Shown here: piece by piece, positions 1-6,234 of the stretch
Layout: every line of letters begins with the position of its first letter
Position numbering within the stretch: position 1 is the stretch's first letter
DNA from: an uncultured Oscillospiraceae bacterium
GTDB taxonomy: Bacteria; Bacillota; Clostridia; Oscillospirales; Ruminococcaceae
NCBI GenBank assembly: GCA_900556525.1
Contig: USOZ01000068.1
Span: 1-8,057, forward strand
Length of the DNA: 8,057 nucleotides
Reading direction: 5' to 3'
The notes under the pieces: generated by a model
The model's database searches: none
The model's input: only the letters and a program-made list of their open reading frames with translations
Told to the model about the DNA's origin: nothing
Translations under genes and position numbers: made by a program

Positions 1-1002
1 GCAAGCGCAAACGCTTTCACGAGCTTTGACAGCACGGCATATCTTTTTTCATGCTCACAGTGTTTTGAAGAAAATCTGCGTATTCTTCTCGGATTTGTGC
101 AGGAGCCTTATTTCACTGAGGAAAATATCGAAAAGGAACGAGGCATCATTGCTCAGGAAATAAAAATGTACCTCGACGACCCAGGCACACGCGTGTTTTT
201 CAACTGCCTTAACGCAGTATATCACGCCAACCCCGTGCGCATTGACATTGCGGGAACTGTCGAGAGCATACAGAAAATCGACAAGGAACTGCTTTACCGC
301 TGCTACAACACTTTCTATAACCCGAACAACATGGTGCTTTCGATCGCGGGCAATTTTGACCCAGACAAGGCGCTTGAAATATGCGATGAACTTCTTAAAT
401 CGGCAGACGACCCCGAGTTGGATATGATTGTTCCAAAAGAGCCGGAAAAAGTTCGGGAGGAATATATTGTACAGCAGCTCCCCTGCGCCGTTCCGCTGTT
501 TAATTTGGGATTTAAGATGCCGCTTCCGCCAAAGGAAAAGCAAAATGAGGACTATATCGTATACAATATAATGCTTGAGGCGGCGCTTGGCAGCTTCTCC
601 GATTTCTATAGCAGACTTTACGACGAAGGGCTTATTAACGACACTTTCGGTGTTGGAGTATTCAGCGGACGCGGATTTTTCCTGCCGAACATATGCGGCG
701 AATCGAGAGAACCGAAGCGTGTAAAGGAAGAAATAATAAGCGAACTGGAACGGCTGAAAAAAGATGGCATTTCCCGCCACGCATTTGAAACCGTTAAAAA
801 GATGACATACGGCGAACTTATCGCGCCGTTCAACAACGTTGAAAATGTTGCACGAGGCGCAATGCAAGCGGAATTTAGCGGTCAGGACATTTATACAAAT
901 GTGGAAATAACGGCAGACGTGCGTTATGAGGACGTGGAAAAAGCGCTTGAGCAGCTTGACACTGTGAATTGCAGCCTTTCCGTCGTTGAACCCACGGAGT
1001 AA
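1..1002 (+). CDS. ymfH: M16 peptidase-like protein YmfH (EF-P modification-associated), 5'-truncated by window edge
   Basis: This is the C-terminal 333 residues of an M16 (insulinase/pitrilysin) family protein; the frame is open to base 1, so the start lies outside the window. Family members are about 430 residues, so roughly 100 are missing, including the HxxEH zinc motif expected a few dozen residues upstream. Visible residues 1-10 (ASANAFTSFD) are the segment that normally follows that motif. E53, in GIIAQEI, is the position of the third zinc ligand. The run HPVRIDIAGTVESI-like (residues 75-90, here with ANPVR) and the YNTFYNPNNM segment (102-111) are characteristic of YmfH proteins. The second M16 half, about residues 150-333, includes SDFYSRLYDEGLI (200-212). 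In Bacillus subtilis, YmfH acts with its partner YmfF and the reductase YmfI in the 5-aminopentanol modification of translation factor EF-P; the exact role of the M16 pair is not settled. The valine (GTG) at base 97 is internal, not a start. The product is probably cytosolic. lgt follows 18 bp downstream, on the same strand. Confidence 0.9.
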   Translation, partial: ASANAFTSFDSTAYLFSCSQCFEENLRILLGFVQEPYFTEENIEKERGIIAQEIKMYLDDPGTRVFFNCLNAVYHANPVRIDIAGTVESIQKIDKELLYRCYNTFYNPNNMVLSIAGNFDPDKALEICDELLKSADDPELDMIVPKEPEKVREEYIVQQLPCAVPLFNLGFKMPLPPKEKQNEDYIVYNIMLEAALGSFSDFYSRLYDEGLINDTFGVGVFSGRGFFLPNICGESREPKRVKEEIISELERLKKDGISRHAFETVKKMTYGELIAPFNNVENVARGAMQAEFSGQDIYTNVEITADVRYEDVEKALEQLDTVNCSLSVVEPTE

Positions 1003-1012
1003 AAAAGAAAGG
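1003..1012 (+). promoter_or_regulatory. Ribosome binding site of lgt
   Basis: The purine-rich run AAAGAAAGGA ends 8 bases before the lgt ATG at 1021. It fills most of the 18-bp gap after ymfH, leaving no room for a promoter, which supports cotranscription. Confidence 0.7.
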
Positions 1013-1020
1013 AATAAAAA

Positions 1021-2052
1021 ATGGAGTATGTTGAATTTCCGAATTTATTTTCGGGCGAAATTCCGGTAAACCGCGTTGCTTTCAGTATTTTCGGCTTTAA
1101 TGTATACTGGTATGCGCTTCTTATCGGACTCGGAATACTGCTTGCAGGAATTTACTGCACAAAAAGGGGGAGAAAATACGGCATTACCGGAGACGACGTG
1201 TTCGACGCGATTTTCTATGGAGGTATCGCGGGCTTTATCGGCGCGAGGGCTTCCTACTGTATTTTCTGGAATCTCAATCCTGCAAATGAAAAAAAGTTCA
1301 CTTTTCTGACCGCTATAACCGAGATTCACGATGGTGGTCTGATGATATACGGTGGGATAGTCGCAGCAGTCCTTGTCGGAATACTTGTTCTTAAAAAGAA
1401 AAAAACGCCTGCGCTTCCCCTGTTGGATATGGGCGGAACGGGCTTTCTTATCGGTCAGGGAATCGGTCGCTGGGGCAATTTTGTAAATCAGGAATGCTTT
1501 GGCGCGCCGACTGCTGGAAATCTTCCGTGGGGCATGACGGGAACAACTATCGTGCGTTATCCCGAAGTTATCGCCGCGCAGGAAGCTCTTCCGAACGGCG
1601 AATACGCGCTGGTTCACCCGTGTTTTCTTTATGAAAGTCTGTGGTGCGCACTCGGAATTATTCTTATCCACTTTTTCTTGTCGAAAATACAGACATTTGA
1701 CGGTGAACTTTTCTTATATTATATTATCTGGTATGGCACAGGCCGCGGATTTATCGAGGGTCTCCGCACAGACAGCCTTTATCTCGGACCGCTGCGTGTT
1801 TCTCAGCTTATCGGCTTCACAAGCGCGTTATTCTGCCTTATTCTGCTGATATATTTCAAAATAAAAGTCAAAAACAGCAAAACCTATGTCCGCTGGAAAG
1901 ACACCGACGAATGGAAAGAAAAGGAAAAGAAGTATTATTCAGCGATAAAAATTGAAAAAGAAACGCAGAAAGCGTATAAGGCAATGAAAAAAGCAGAAAA
2001 AACAGAGGAAATCGCACCGAGCATTCTTGATGACAGCGATAAAAATGAATAA
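1021..2052 (+). CDS. lgt: Prolipoprotein diacylglyceryl transferase Lgt
   Basis: This integral membrane enzyme transfers a diacylglyceryl group from phosphatidylglycerol to the lipobox cysteine of prolipoproteins, the first step of lipoprotein maturation. The 343-residue product has several hydrophobic helices, among them residues 26-45, 62-83, 105-124, 206-221 and 259-281; the family has seven. Signature segments are [10 protein letters not shown] (103-112), the Lgt motif [13 protein letters not shown] (149-161, with R150, N153 and E158), and [12 protein letters not shown] (238-249, with R242, E246 and R249). The residue aligned with the E. coli motif histidine (FHGG) is Y110, as is common in Firmicutes. 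After the last helix there is an approximately 60-residue cytoplasmic tail (284-343) very rich in Lys and Glu, probably helical and dispensable for catalysis. The ATG at 1021 has a good ribosome binding site and gives the expected N-terminus. It sits between ymfH (18-bp gap) and folD (16-bp gap) in an apparent operon. Confidence 0.97.
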   Translation: MEYVEFPNLFSGEIPVNRVAFSIFGFNVYWYALLIGLGILLAGIYCTKRGRKYGITGDDVFDAIFYGGIAGFIGARASYCIFWNLNPANEKKFTFLTAITEIHDGGLMIYGGIVAAVLVGILVLKKKKTPALPLLDMGGTGFLIGQGIGRWGNFVNQECFGAPTAGNLPWGMTGTTIVRYPEVIAAQEALPNGEYALVHPCFLYESLWCALGIILIHFFLSKIQTFDGELFLYYIIWYGTGRGFIEGLRTDSLYLGPLRVSQLIGFTSALFCLILLIYFKIKVKNSKTYVRWKDTDEWKEKEKKYYSAIKIEKETQKAYKAMKKAEKTEEIAPSILDDSDKNE

Positions 2053-2053
2053 T

Positions 2054-2060
2054 GAAAGGA
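2054..2060 (+). promoter_or_regulatory. Ribosome binding site of folD
   Basis: GAAAGGA lies 8 bases before the ATG at 2069. It decides the folD start: an in-frame ATG at 2027 lies inside lgt and would add 14 residues unlike any FolD N-terminus. Confidence 0.7.
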
Positions 2061-2068
2061 TTTTCAAA

Positions 2069-2905
2069 ATGGCAAAGATTATTGACGGAAAAGCAGTTTC
2101 TCAGAAAGTTAAAGACGAAATACGCGCGGAAATTGAGCGCGACGGTCTTGACATTGGGCTTGCAGTAGTTATTGTAGGAAACAATCAGGCGAGCCGAGTT
2201 TATGTGAACAACAAGAAGAAAGCCTGCGAGGTGTGTGGGATAAAGTCATATGAATACGCACTCCCCGAGGAGACTTCCGAAGAACAGCTTCTCGAGCTTG
2301 TCGACACGCTCAACAATGACAAAAACATTAACGGTATACTTGTTCAGCTTCCGCTGCCTAAGCAGATAAATGAAGAAAAAATAATCGAGCGCATTTCCCC
2401 GCTCAAGGACGTTGACGCGTTCAACGCAGTAAACGTCGGAAAAATTATGATAGGAAATTATGCGTTCCTGCCCTGCACTCCTGCGGGTGTTATGGAGCTT
2501 ATCCATAGCACAGGAACCGAAATAAGCGGAAAGGAATGTGTCGTTATCGGGCGCTCGAACATTGTCGGAAAGCCTATGGCAATGCTTCTTCTGCACGAAA
2601 ACGCAACCGTTACGATATGCCATTCGCGCACCAAAAATCTCGCCGAAGTGTGCCGCCGCGCGGACATTCTAGTAAGCGCTGTCGGCAAAGCGGATTTTGT
2701 TACCGCAGATATGGTCAAGGATGGCGCAGTTGTTATTGACGTCGGAATGAACCGCAATGCTGAAAATAAGCTCTGCGGCGACGTAAAGTACGACGAAGTT
2801 GAACCAAAGGCGTCGTTTATCACGCCTGTTCCCGGCGGCGTAGGTCCTATGACTATCGCAATGCTGATGAAAAACACGCTTATGGCAAAGAAGCTCCAGA
2901 GCTGA
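2069..2905 (+). CDS. folD: Bifunctional methylenetetrahydrofolate dehydrogenase / methenyltetrahydrofolate cyclohydrolase FolD
   Basis: FolD interconverts 5,10-methylene-THF, 5,10-methenyl-THF and 10-formyl-THF with NADP(H), supplying one-carbon units for purine, formyl-Met and amino-acid synthesis in the cytosol. The 278-residue length is normal for the family. Visible motifs are VGNNQAS (36-42) followed by YVNNK (45-49), with Y45 and catalytic K49; ILVQLPLP (90-97) with the active-site Gln; KDVDAFN (113-119); PCTPAGV (135-141); the dinucleotide-binding region GRSNIVGKP (161-169); and the C-terminal [10 protein letters not shown] (253-262). No key residue is missing. The chosen ATG has a well-spaced ribosome binding site and gives the classic [12 protein letters not shown] N-terminus. 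It lies 16 bp after lgt, and its TGA overlaps the start of the next small gene by one base (TGATG), which implies translational coupling. Confidence 0.98.
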   Translation: MAKIIDGKAVSQKVKDEIRAEIERDGLDIGLAVVIVGNNQASRVYVNNKKKACEVCGIKSYEYALPEETSEEQLLELVDTLNNDKNINGILVQLPLPKQINEEKIIERISPLKDVDAFNAVNVGKIMIGNYAFLPCTPAGVMELIHSTGTEISGKECVVIGRSNIVGKPMAMLLLHENATVTICHSRTKNLAEVCRRADILVSAVGKADFVTADMVKDGAVVIDVGMNRNAENKLCGDVKYDEVEPKASFITPVPGGVGPMTIAMLMKNTLMAKKLQS

Positions 2906-3087
2906 TGAAAAAAGGAAATTCACCGCTCGTAAACGGAATACTCCTGCTTGTTGTGGTCGGATTTTTGTGCTGGTATTTTTCCTCGCATGAAATGTGGAAT
3001 GTCGCGACGATTTTTGTAATCGCACTTATAACGGCATTGTCGGCAGGACAATTTCTGATATACATATTCCTATTTCGTAAGAAATAA
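2905..3087 (+). CDS. Small two-helix membrane protein of unknown function
   Basis: This codes for a 60-residue protein that I do not recognise. It has a short basic N-terminus (MKKGNSP), a first hydrophobic helix at about residues 9-25 (GILLLVVVGFLCWYF), a short polar loop (SSHEMWN), a second longer helix at about 32-57, and a basic end (RKK). This predicts a hairpin membrane protein with both ends in the cytoplasm. Its ATG shares one base with the folD stop (TGATG) and there is no strong ribosome binding site ahead of it, so translation probably depends on ribosomes finishing folD. The gene is followed directly by a terminator-like hairpin, which fits the last gene of the ymfH-lgt-folD run. 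Being open, in register for reinitiation and clearly amphipathic/hydrophobic argues that it is real; no function can be assigned. Confidence 0.65.
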   Translation: MKKGNSPLVNGILLLVVVGFLCWYFSSHEMWNVATIFVIALITALSAGQFLIYIFLFRKK

Positions 3088-3089
3088 TT

Positions 3090-3126
3090 AAAGCCCGAAA
3101 GAATGTCAAAAGTTCTCTCGGGCTTT
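3090..3126. terminator. Bidirectional intrinsic terminator between convergent operons
   Basis: Arms at 3090-3103 and 3113-3126 pair at 13 of 14 positions around a 9-base loop, with the core AAAGCCCGA/TCGGGCTTT. On the plus strand the single mismatch is A/C and the stem is followed by only TTTT overlapping its end. On the minus strand the same position becomes a U/G wobble, so the stem is fully paired, and it runs into TTTAATTATTT. The repeat lies in the 42-bp gap between two facing stop codons (3087 and 3130), so it can end both transcripts. Confidence 0.85.
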
Positions 3127-3129
3127 TCA

Positions 3130-3354
3130 TTATTCATCTGTAAGCTCCCTAAGCAAATCAAGCATTTCGGCTTTTCTAAGTTCGGTCGCAATAACGTCTG
3201 TAGCATATTTTTTGCCGTCAAATATAATTACATCGCCTTCCCTGCAATCTTCGGATATAAGCCGCCGTTCCACATTTTTGGTAACCGTTTCGCCATTCTC
3301 GGTTTCTTCCTCAAGAACTGCAAAATTCCCCTCAAATCTGTCCAGATATATCAT
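3130..3354 (-). CDS. DUF3006 domain-containing protein
   Basis: This small acidic protein has 74 residues. It matches the DUF3006 pattern: an N-terminal strand MIYLDRFEGNFAVLEEE (1-17), a central REGDVIIFDGKKY (38-50), and a helical Lys/Arg/Glu-rich end ATELRKAEMLDLLRELTDE (56-74). It has no signal peptide or membrane segment, so it is probably cytosolic. The biochemical role of DUF3006 is unknown. It is frequently found beside ComEC-like MBL-fold proteins in Firmicutes, exactly as here, where its ATG overlaps the stop of the MBL gene in ATGA. A near-perfect AAAAGGAGG lies just upstream within that gene, so it may be translated more strongly than its partner. It is the last gene of the leftward run, 4 bases before the shared terminator. 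Confidence 0.85.
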   Translation of the reverse strand: MIYLDRFEGNFAVLEEETENGETVTKNVERRLISEDCREGDVIIFDGKKYATDVIATELRKAEMLDLLRELTDE

Positions 3355-4418
3355 GCAGCCTCCTTTTGCGTTACAATTCGCAGATTTTCGCCGTCGCTTA
3401 TAAAGACAATACTGCCGTCAATGTCAGTCCTGTAAATCGTTATTCCGAGTTTGTCAAGCAGTTTTGTGGTTTCCTTGTGCGGGTGTCCGTAGTCATTAGG
3501 CGAACCCACGCTTATAACTGCGTACTCGGGATTAACTGCCTGCAAAAATGCTTTAAGGCTTGAAGTATGGCTTCCGTGGTGCGCGACTTTCAATACATCA
3601 GCCGATATATCCATGCCGCTGTCCAAAATGTCGCGTTCCGCCGTCTTTTCAATGTCACCCGTGAATAAAAACGACTTGTTTCCATGCCGCAGACGTGCAA
3701 CGATCGAATAATTGTTCAGATCGTCATAGTCCTTTACGGGCGCGATTATTTCAATTTCACAACCCTCGGCAAGCTCATAAACCGCCCCGACCTTTGCGTA
3801 CTCTATCTTTCCGCCGCACTTTTTAATCGACTTTAACAGCTTTTCATAGGAACTCGTAGTCGGGATCATTTCGGCGGTCAGTTTCGGCATAACTACCACA
3901 TCTGCTCCGAATTTGTCGATAACCTTATTCATCGAACCGATATGGTCGGAATGTGGGTGCGAAGCGATAACCATATCGAGCCTGTCTATACCAAGGTCGC
4001 TAAGATACGCGATAACGTTCTCCGCTGCGGTGTATTCGCCGCTGTCAATCAGCACATTCATGCCGTCCGTTTTAACAAACGCGCAATCTCCCTGCCCAAC
4101 GTCGATATAATGCACGGAAATTTCTCCCTCGGCGGTAAGCCCGCCCGCTGTTTCGGAAAATCCGGCAAAATCATATACATCATTCCACGTCGGTATAAAA
4201 TCGAAATGAAACAGCGCGTCATTAAGATAAATTATCAGCGCGAAAAAAGCTATGACCGCCGCGGAAATTACAGCAGCTTTCTTATTTGTGCGCGTTCTTT
4301 TTAGAAATGTTTCTTCTTCTGCGTGAAGTTCCCCTATCGGATTTTCCTGAATTTTTGGCAGGCGTGAAGGAGCTCTGCTTTCCCTTGACGTCTTTTGTCT
4401 TTCCGTTGTATTTTTCAT
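3351..4418 (-). CDS. Membrane-anchored ComEC/Rec2-like MBL-fold metallohydrolase
   Basis: The product is 355 residues from the ATG at 4418. A polar, basic N-terminal tail (1-47) is followed by one membrane helix (48-65, AAVISAAVIAFFALIIYL), then a metallo-beta-lactamase-fold domain (about 98-355). The positive tail places the enzyme domain outside the membrane. Metal-site and fold motifs are DVGQGD (106-111), HPHSDH (154-159), FTGD (252-255), HHGS (280-283) and NDYGHPH (308-314), the pattern of the hydrolase domain at the C-terminus of ComEC. The ComEC channel and OB domains are absent, so this is a stand-alone relative; nuclease or phosphodiester hydrolysis is a guess, and the substrate is unknown. 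The start is uncertain: AGAGGG 6 bases upstream supports 4418, but an ATG at 4433 has GGAG 7 bases upstream, and a GTG at 4439 is possible. Any of these makes it overlap the end of ygiQ out of frame by 137-158 bases. The DUF3006 gene is coupled downstream. Confidence 0.88.
   Translation of the reverse strand: MKNTTERQKTSRESRAPSRLPKIQENPIGELHAEEETFLKRTRTNKKAAVISAAVIAFFALIIYLNDALFHFDFIPTWNDVYDFAGFSETAGGLTAEGEISVHYIDVGQGDCAFVKTDGMNVLIDSGEYTAAENVIAYLSDLGIDRLDMVIASHPHSDHIGSMNKVIDKFGADVVVMPKLTAEMIPTTSSYEKLLKSIKKCGGKIEYAKVGAVYELAEGCEIEIIAPVKDYDDLNNYSIVARLRHGNKSFLFTGDIEKTAERDILDSGMDISADVLKVAHHGSHTSSLKAFLQAVNPEYAVISVGSPNDYGHPHKETTKLLDKLGITIYRTDIDGSIVFISDGENLRIVTQKEAA
3359..3367 (-). promoter_or_regulatory. 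Strong ribosome binding site of the DUF3006 gene, inside the MBL coding sequence
   Basis: On the minus strand AAAAGGAGG stands 4 bases before the ATG at 3354. The same bases encode the C-terminal KEA of the MBL protein, so coding sequence and Shine-Dalgarno site are shared. Confidence 0.75.
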
Positions 4419-6222
4419 TTTTCGCCCTCTCATTGGCACGCTCCGACGGCGTTATCAAGCAGTCCTGCCCGAAGCCTATCAAATCGCGCCGTTTAGCCAT
4501 ATTGAGAGCCTTTGTAACAAGCTCCTTGTTCTCTTTTTTATAATATTGCAGCAGTGCGCGCTGAAGCTGTTTCTCCTCGGGCTTTCTCGGCACATACACG
4601 GGTTCGAGCGTGTACGGGTCAAGCCCCGTATAGAACATCGCCGTCGAAATCGTTCCGGGCGTGGGGTAAAAGTCCTGAACCTGCTCGGGACGGATATTAT
4701 GTTTTTTCAGAAAAACAGCAAGGTCAATCGCGTCGTTCAACGTACAGCCGGGGTGCGATGACATAAGATACGGAACAAGATATTGCTCCTTTCCGACGCT
4801 TTTTGTCATGCGGTAAAACTTCTCCTCAAAGCGCTCATACGTTTCGATATGCGGCTTTCCCATATAATCGAGAACGCGGTTGCTGGCGTGTTCGGGTGCA
4901 ACTTTAAGCTGCCCGCTGACGTGATGCTCAATAAGTTCTTTCATAAAGCTGTCGTCTTTGTCTAAAATTAAATAATCATAGCGAATACCCGAACGGATAA
5001 ACACCTTTTTTACATTTTTTATTTCGCGCATTTTCCGCAGCATATGAAGATATTCCGTGTGGTCAACTTTCAGATTTTTGCAAGGCTCGGGCGCGAGGCA
5101 TTTTCTTCCCTTGCAGAGTCCGTGTTCAAGCTGCTTATCACATGACGGTGCGCGAAAATTCGCCGTCGGACCGCCTACGTCGTGAATATATCCCTTGAAA
5201 TTCGGATTTGCCGCAAGTTCACGTGCTTCCTCAAGAACCGATTCCTCGCTTCGCGTCTGTATTCGCCGCCCCTGATGAAGAGCAATCGAACAGAAATTGC
5301 AGAAGCCGTAGCAGCCGCGATTGTGAATAATCGAAAATTCGACCTCTTTTATCGACGGAACACCGCCAACTTTCTCATACATCGGGTGATATGTCCGCAT
5401 ATATGGCAGCTCGTATGCTCTGTCAAATTCTGACTGTGTAAGACTTCTCTGCGGAGGGTTCTGCACAAGCATTTTATCGCCGTGGCGCTGAACGATCGTC
5501 CTGCCGTACACTTCGTCCTGCTCATCGTACTGCTTGCGGCAGGATTTCGCGTACGCTTTCTTGTTCACGCTCACGACCTCAAAGCTGTCGCATTGCACCG
5601 ACCCGATTGGAGTGTTCACAGGTTCTGTAAGATAGCACGTTCCGCGTATATCAGTCATGTCACGCAGCCTGTCGCCCGCCTTATATCGATTGCAGATCTC
5701 GGTTATCGTAACTTCGCCCATGCCGTACATGAGCAAATCAGCGCCGCTGTCGACCAATATGGACGGCATAATCTTATCCGCCCAGTAATCATAGTGAGCA
5801 AATCTGCGCAGGGACGCTTCAAGTCCGCCTATGGCAATATCCGTATCGGGAAAGAGCCTGCGAAGCGTGCGGCAATATACGGTGACCGCTCTGTCGGGAC
5901 GTTTTCCTCCCACACCGCCTGCGCTGTACGCGTCGTCATAGCGTTTTTTCAACGCAACGGTGTAATTTGAAACCATGCTGTCAATATTTCCGCCCGTAAC
6001 CAGAAAAGCATATTTCGGCGTTCCAAGTTCGCGAAAATCTGCATCTGAAACTGGCTGAGCTATCATTCCCACGGAAAATCCGAGACTTTCAACCATGCGC
6101 GAAATAATAGCTATGCCGAATGACGGGTGATCAACGTACGCGTCGCCTGTAATACATATAAAATCTAGCCGCTCTGTTCCGAGCCGCTGCATATCGTTTT
6201 TGCAAACGGGTAAAAAAGGCAT
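4282..6222 (-). CDS. ygiQ: YgiQ family radical SAM protein
   Basis: This 646-residue member of the YgiQ (UPF0313) family is probably cytosolic; the physiological substrate is not established. The N-terminal domain starts FLPVCKNDM and contains the family-typical ITGDAYVDHPSFG (24-36), followed by a B12-binding-like region and IGGLEASLRR (131-140). The radical SAM core has the CxxxCxxC cluster C304, C308, C311 that would hold a 4Fe-4S cluster and cleave S-adenosylmethionine. A second cysteine set, C361, C370, C375 and C381, precedes CKNL. The C-terminal family domain includes KVAPEHAS (440-447), QDFYPTPGTISTAMFYTG (516-533) and the helical stretch to about 592. Residues 594-646 are a Lys/Arg/Ser-rich disordered tail, encoded largely by DNA that also encodes the N-terminus of the MBL protein in another frame. 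The ATG has AGGGAG 6 bases upstream, which itself overlaps the ftsK stop; the gap to ftsK is 10 bp, so cotranscription is likely. Confidence 0.95.
   Translation of the reverse strand: MPFLPVCKNDMQRLGTERLDFICITGDAYVDHPSFGIAIISRMVESLGFSVGMIAQPVSDADFRELGTPKYAFLVTGGNIDSMVSNYTVALKKRYDDAYSAGGVGGKRPDRAVTVYCRTLRRLFPDTDIAIGGLEASLRRFAHYDYWADKIMPSILVDSGADLLMYGMGEVTITEICNRYKAGDRLRDMTDIRGTCYLTEPVNTPIGSVQCDSFEVVSVNKKAYAKSCRKQYDEQDEVYGRTIVQRHGDKMLVQNPPQRSLTQSEFDRAYELPYMRTYHPMYEKVGGVPSIKEVEFSIIHNRGCYGFCNFCSIALHQGRRIQTRSEESVLEEARELAANPNFKGYIHDVGGPTANFRAPSCDKQLEHGLCKGRKCLAPEPCKNLKVDHTEYLHMLRKMREIKNVKKVFIRSGIRYDYLILDKDDSFMKELIEHHVSGQLKVAPEHASNRVLDYMGKPHIETYERFEEKFYRMTKSVGKEQYLVPYLMSSHPGCTLNDAIDLAVFLKKHNIRPEQVQDFYPTPGTISTAMFYTGLDPYTLEPVYVPRKPEEKQLQRALLQYYKKENKELVTKALNMAKRRDLIGFGQDCLITPSERANERAKNEKYNGKTKDVKGKQSSFTPAKNSGKSDRGTSRRRRNISKKNAHK
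4425..4430 (-). promoter_or_regulatory. Probable ribosome binding site of the MBL gene
   Basis: AGAGGG on the minus strand, 6 bases before the ATG at 4418, lies inside the 3' part of ygiQ. A competing GGAG at 4441-4444 would serve the ATG at 4433 instead, so this site favours but does not settle the start. Confidence 0.45.
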
Positions 6223-6228
6223 ATTATT

Positions 6229-6234
6229 CTCCCT
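6229..6234 (-). promoter_or_regulatory. Ribosome binding site of ygiQ, overlapping the ftsK stop codon
   Basis: AGGGAG on the minus strand, 6 bases before the ygiQ ATG at 6222, begins within the TAG stop of ftsK (6235-6233). It fixes the ygiQ start and suggests that terminating ribosomes can reload on ygiQ. Confidence 0.7.

Noticed and set aside
97..99. GTG as the start of the M16 gene
   Set aside because: The frame is open to base 1 and the residues before it match the family, so the gene begins outside the window.
55..867. 270-codon minus-strand open frame opposite ymfH
   Set aside because: It is antisense to a clear M16 coding region, and its translation is a low-information mix without motifs.
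1045..1671. 208-codon minus-strand open frame opposite lgt
   Set aside because: It is antisense to the well-conserved Lgt reading frame, with no family resemblance.
2027..2068. Upstream in-frame start for folD
   Set aside because: It would begin inside lgt and add 14 non-family residues; the ATG at 2069 has a proper ribosome binding site and a standard N-terminus.
5482..5970. 162-codon plus-strand open frame opposite ygiQ
   Set aside because: It is antisense to conserved YgiQ sequence and shows no plausible product.
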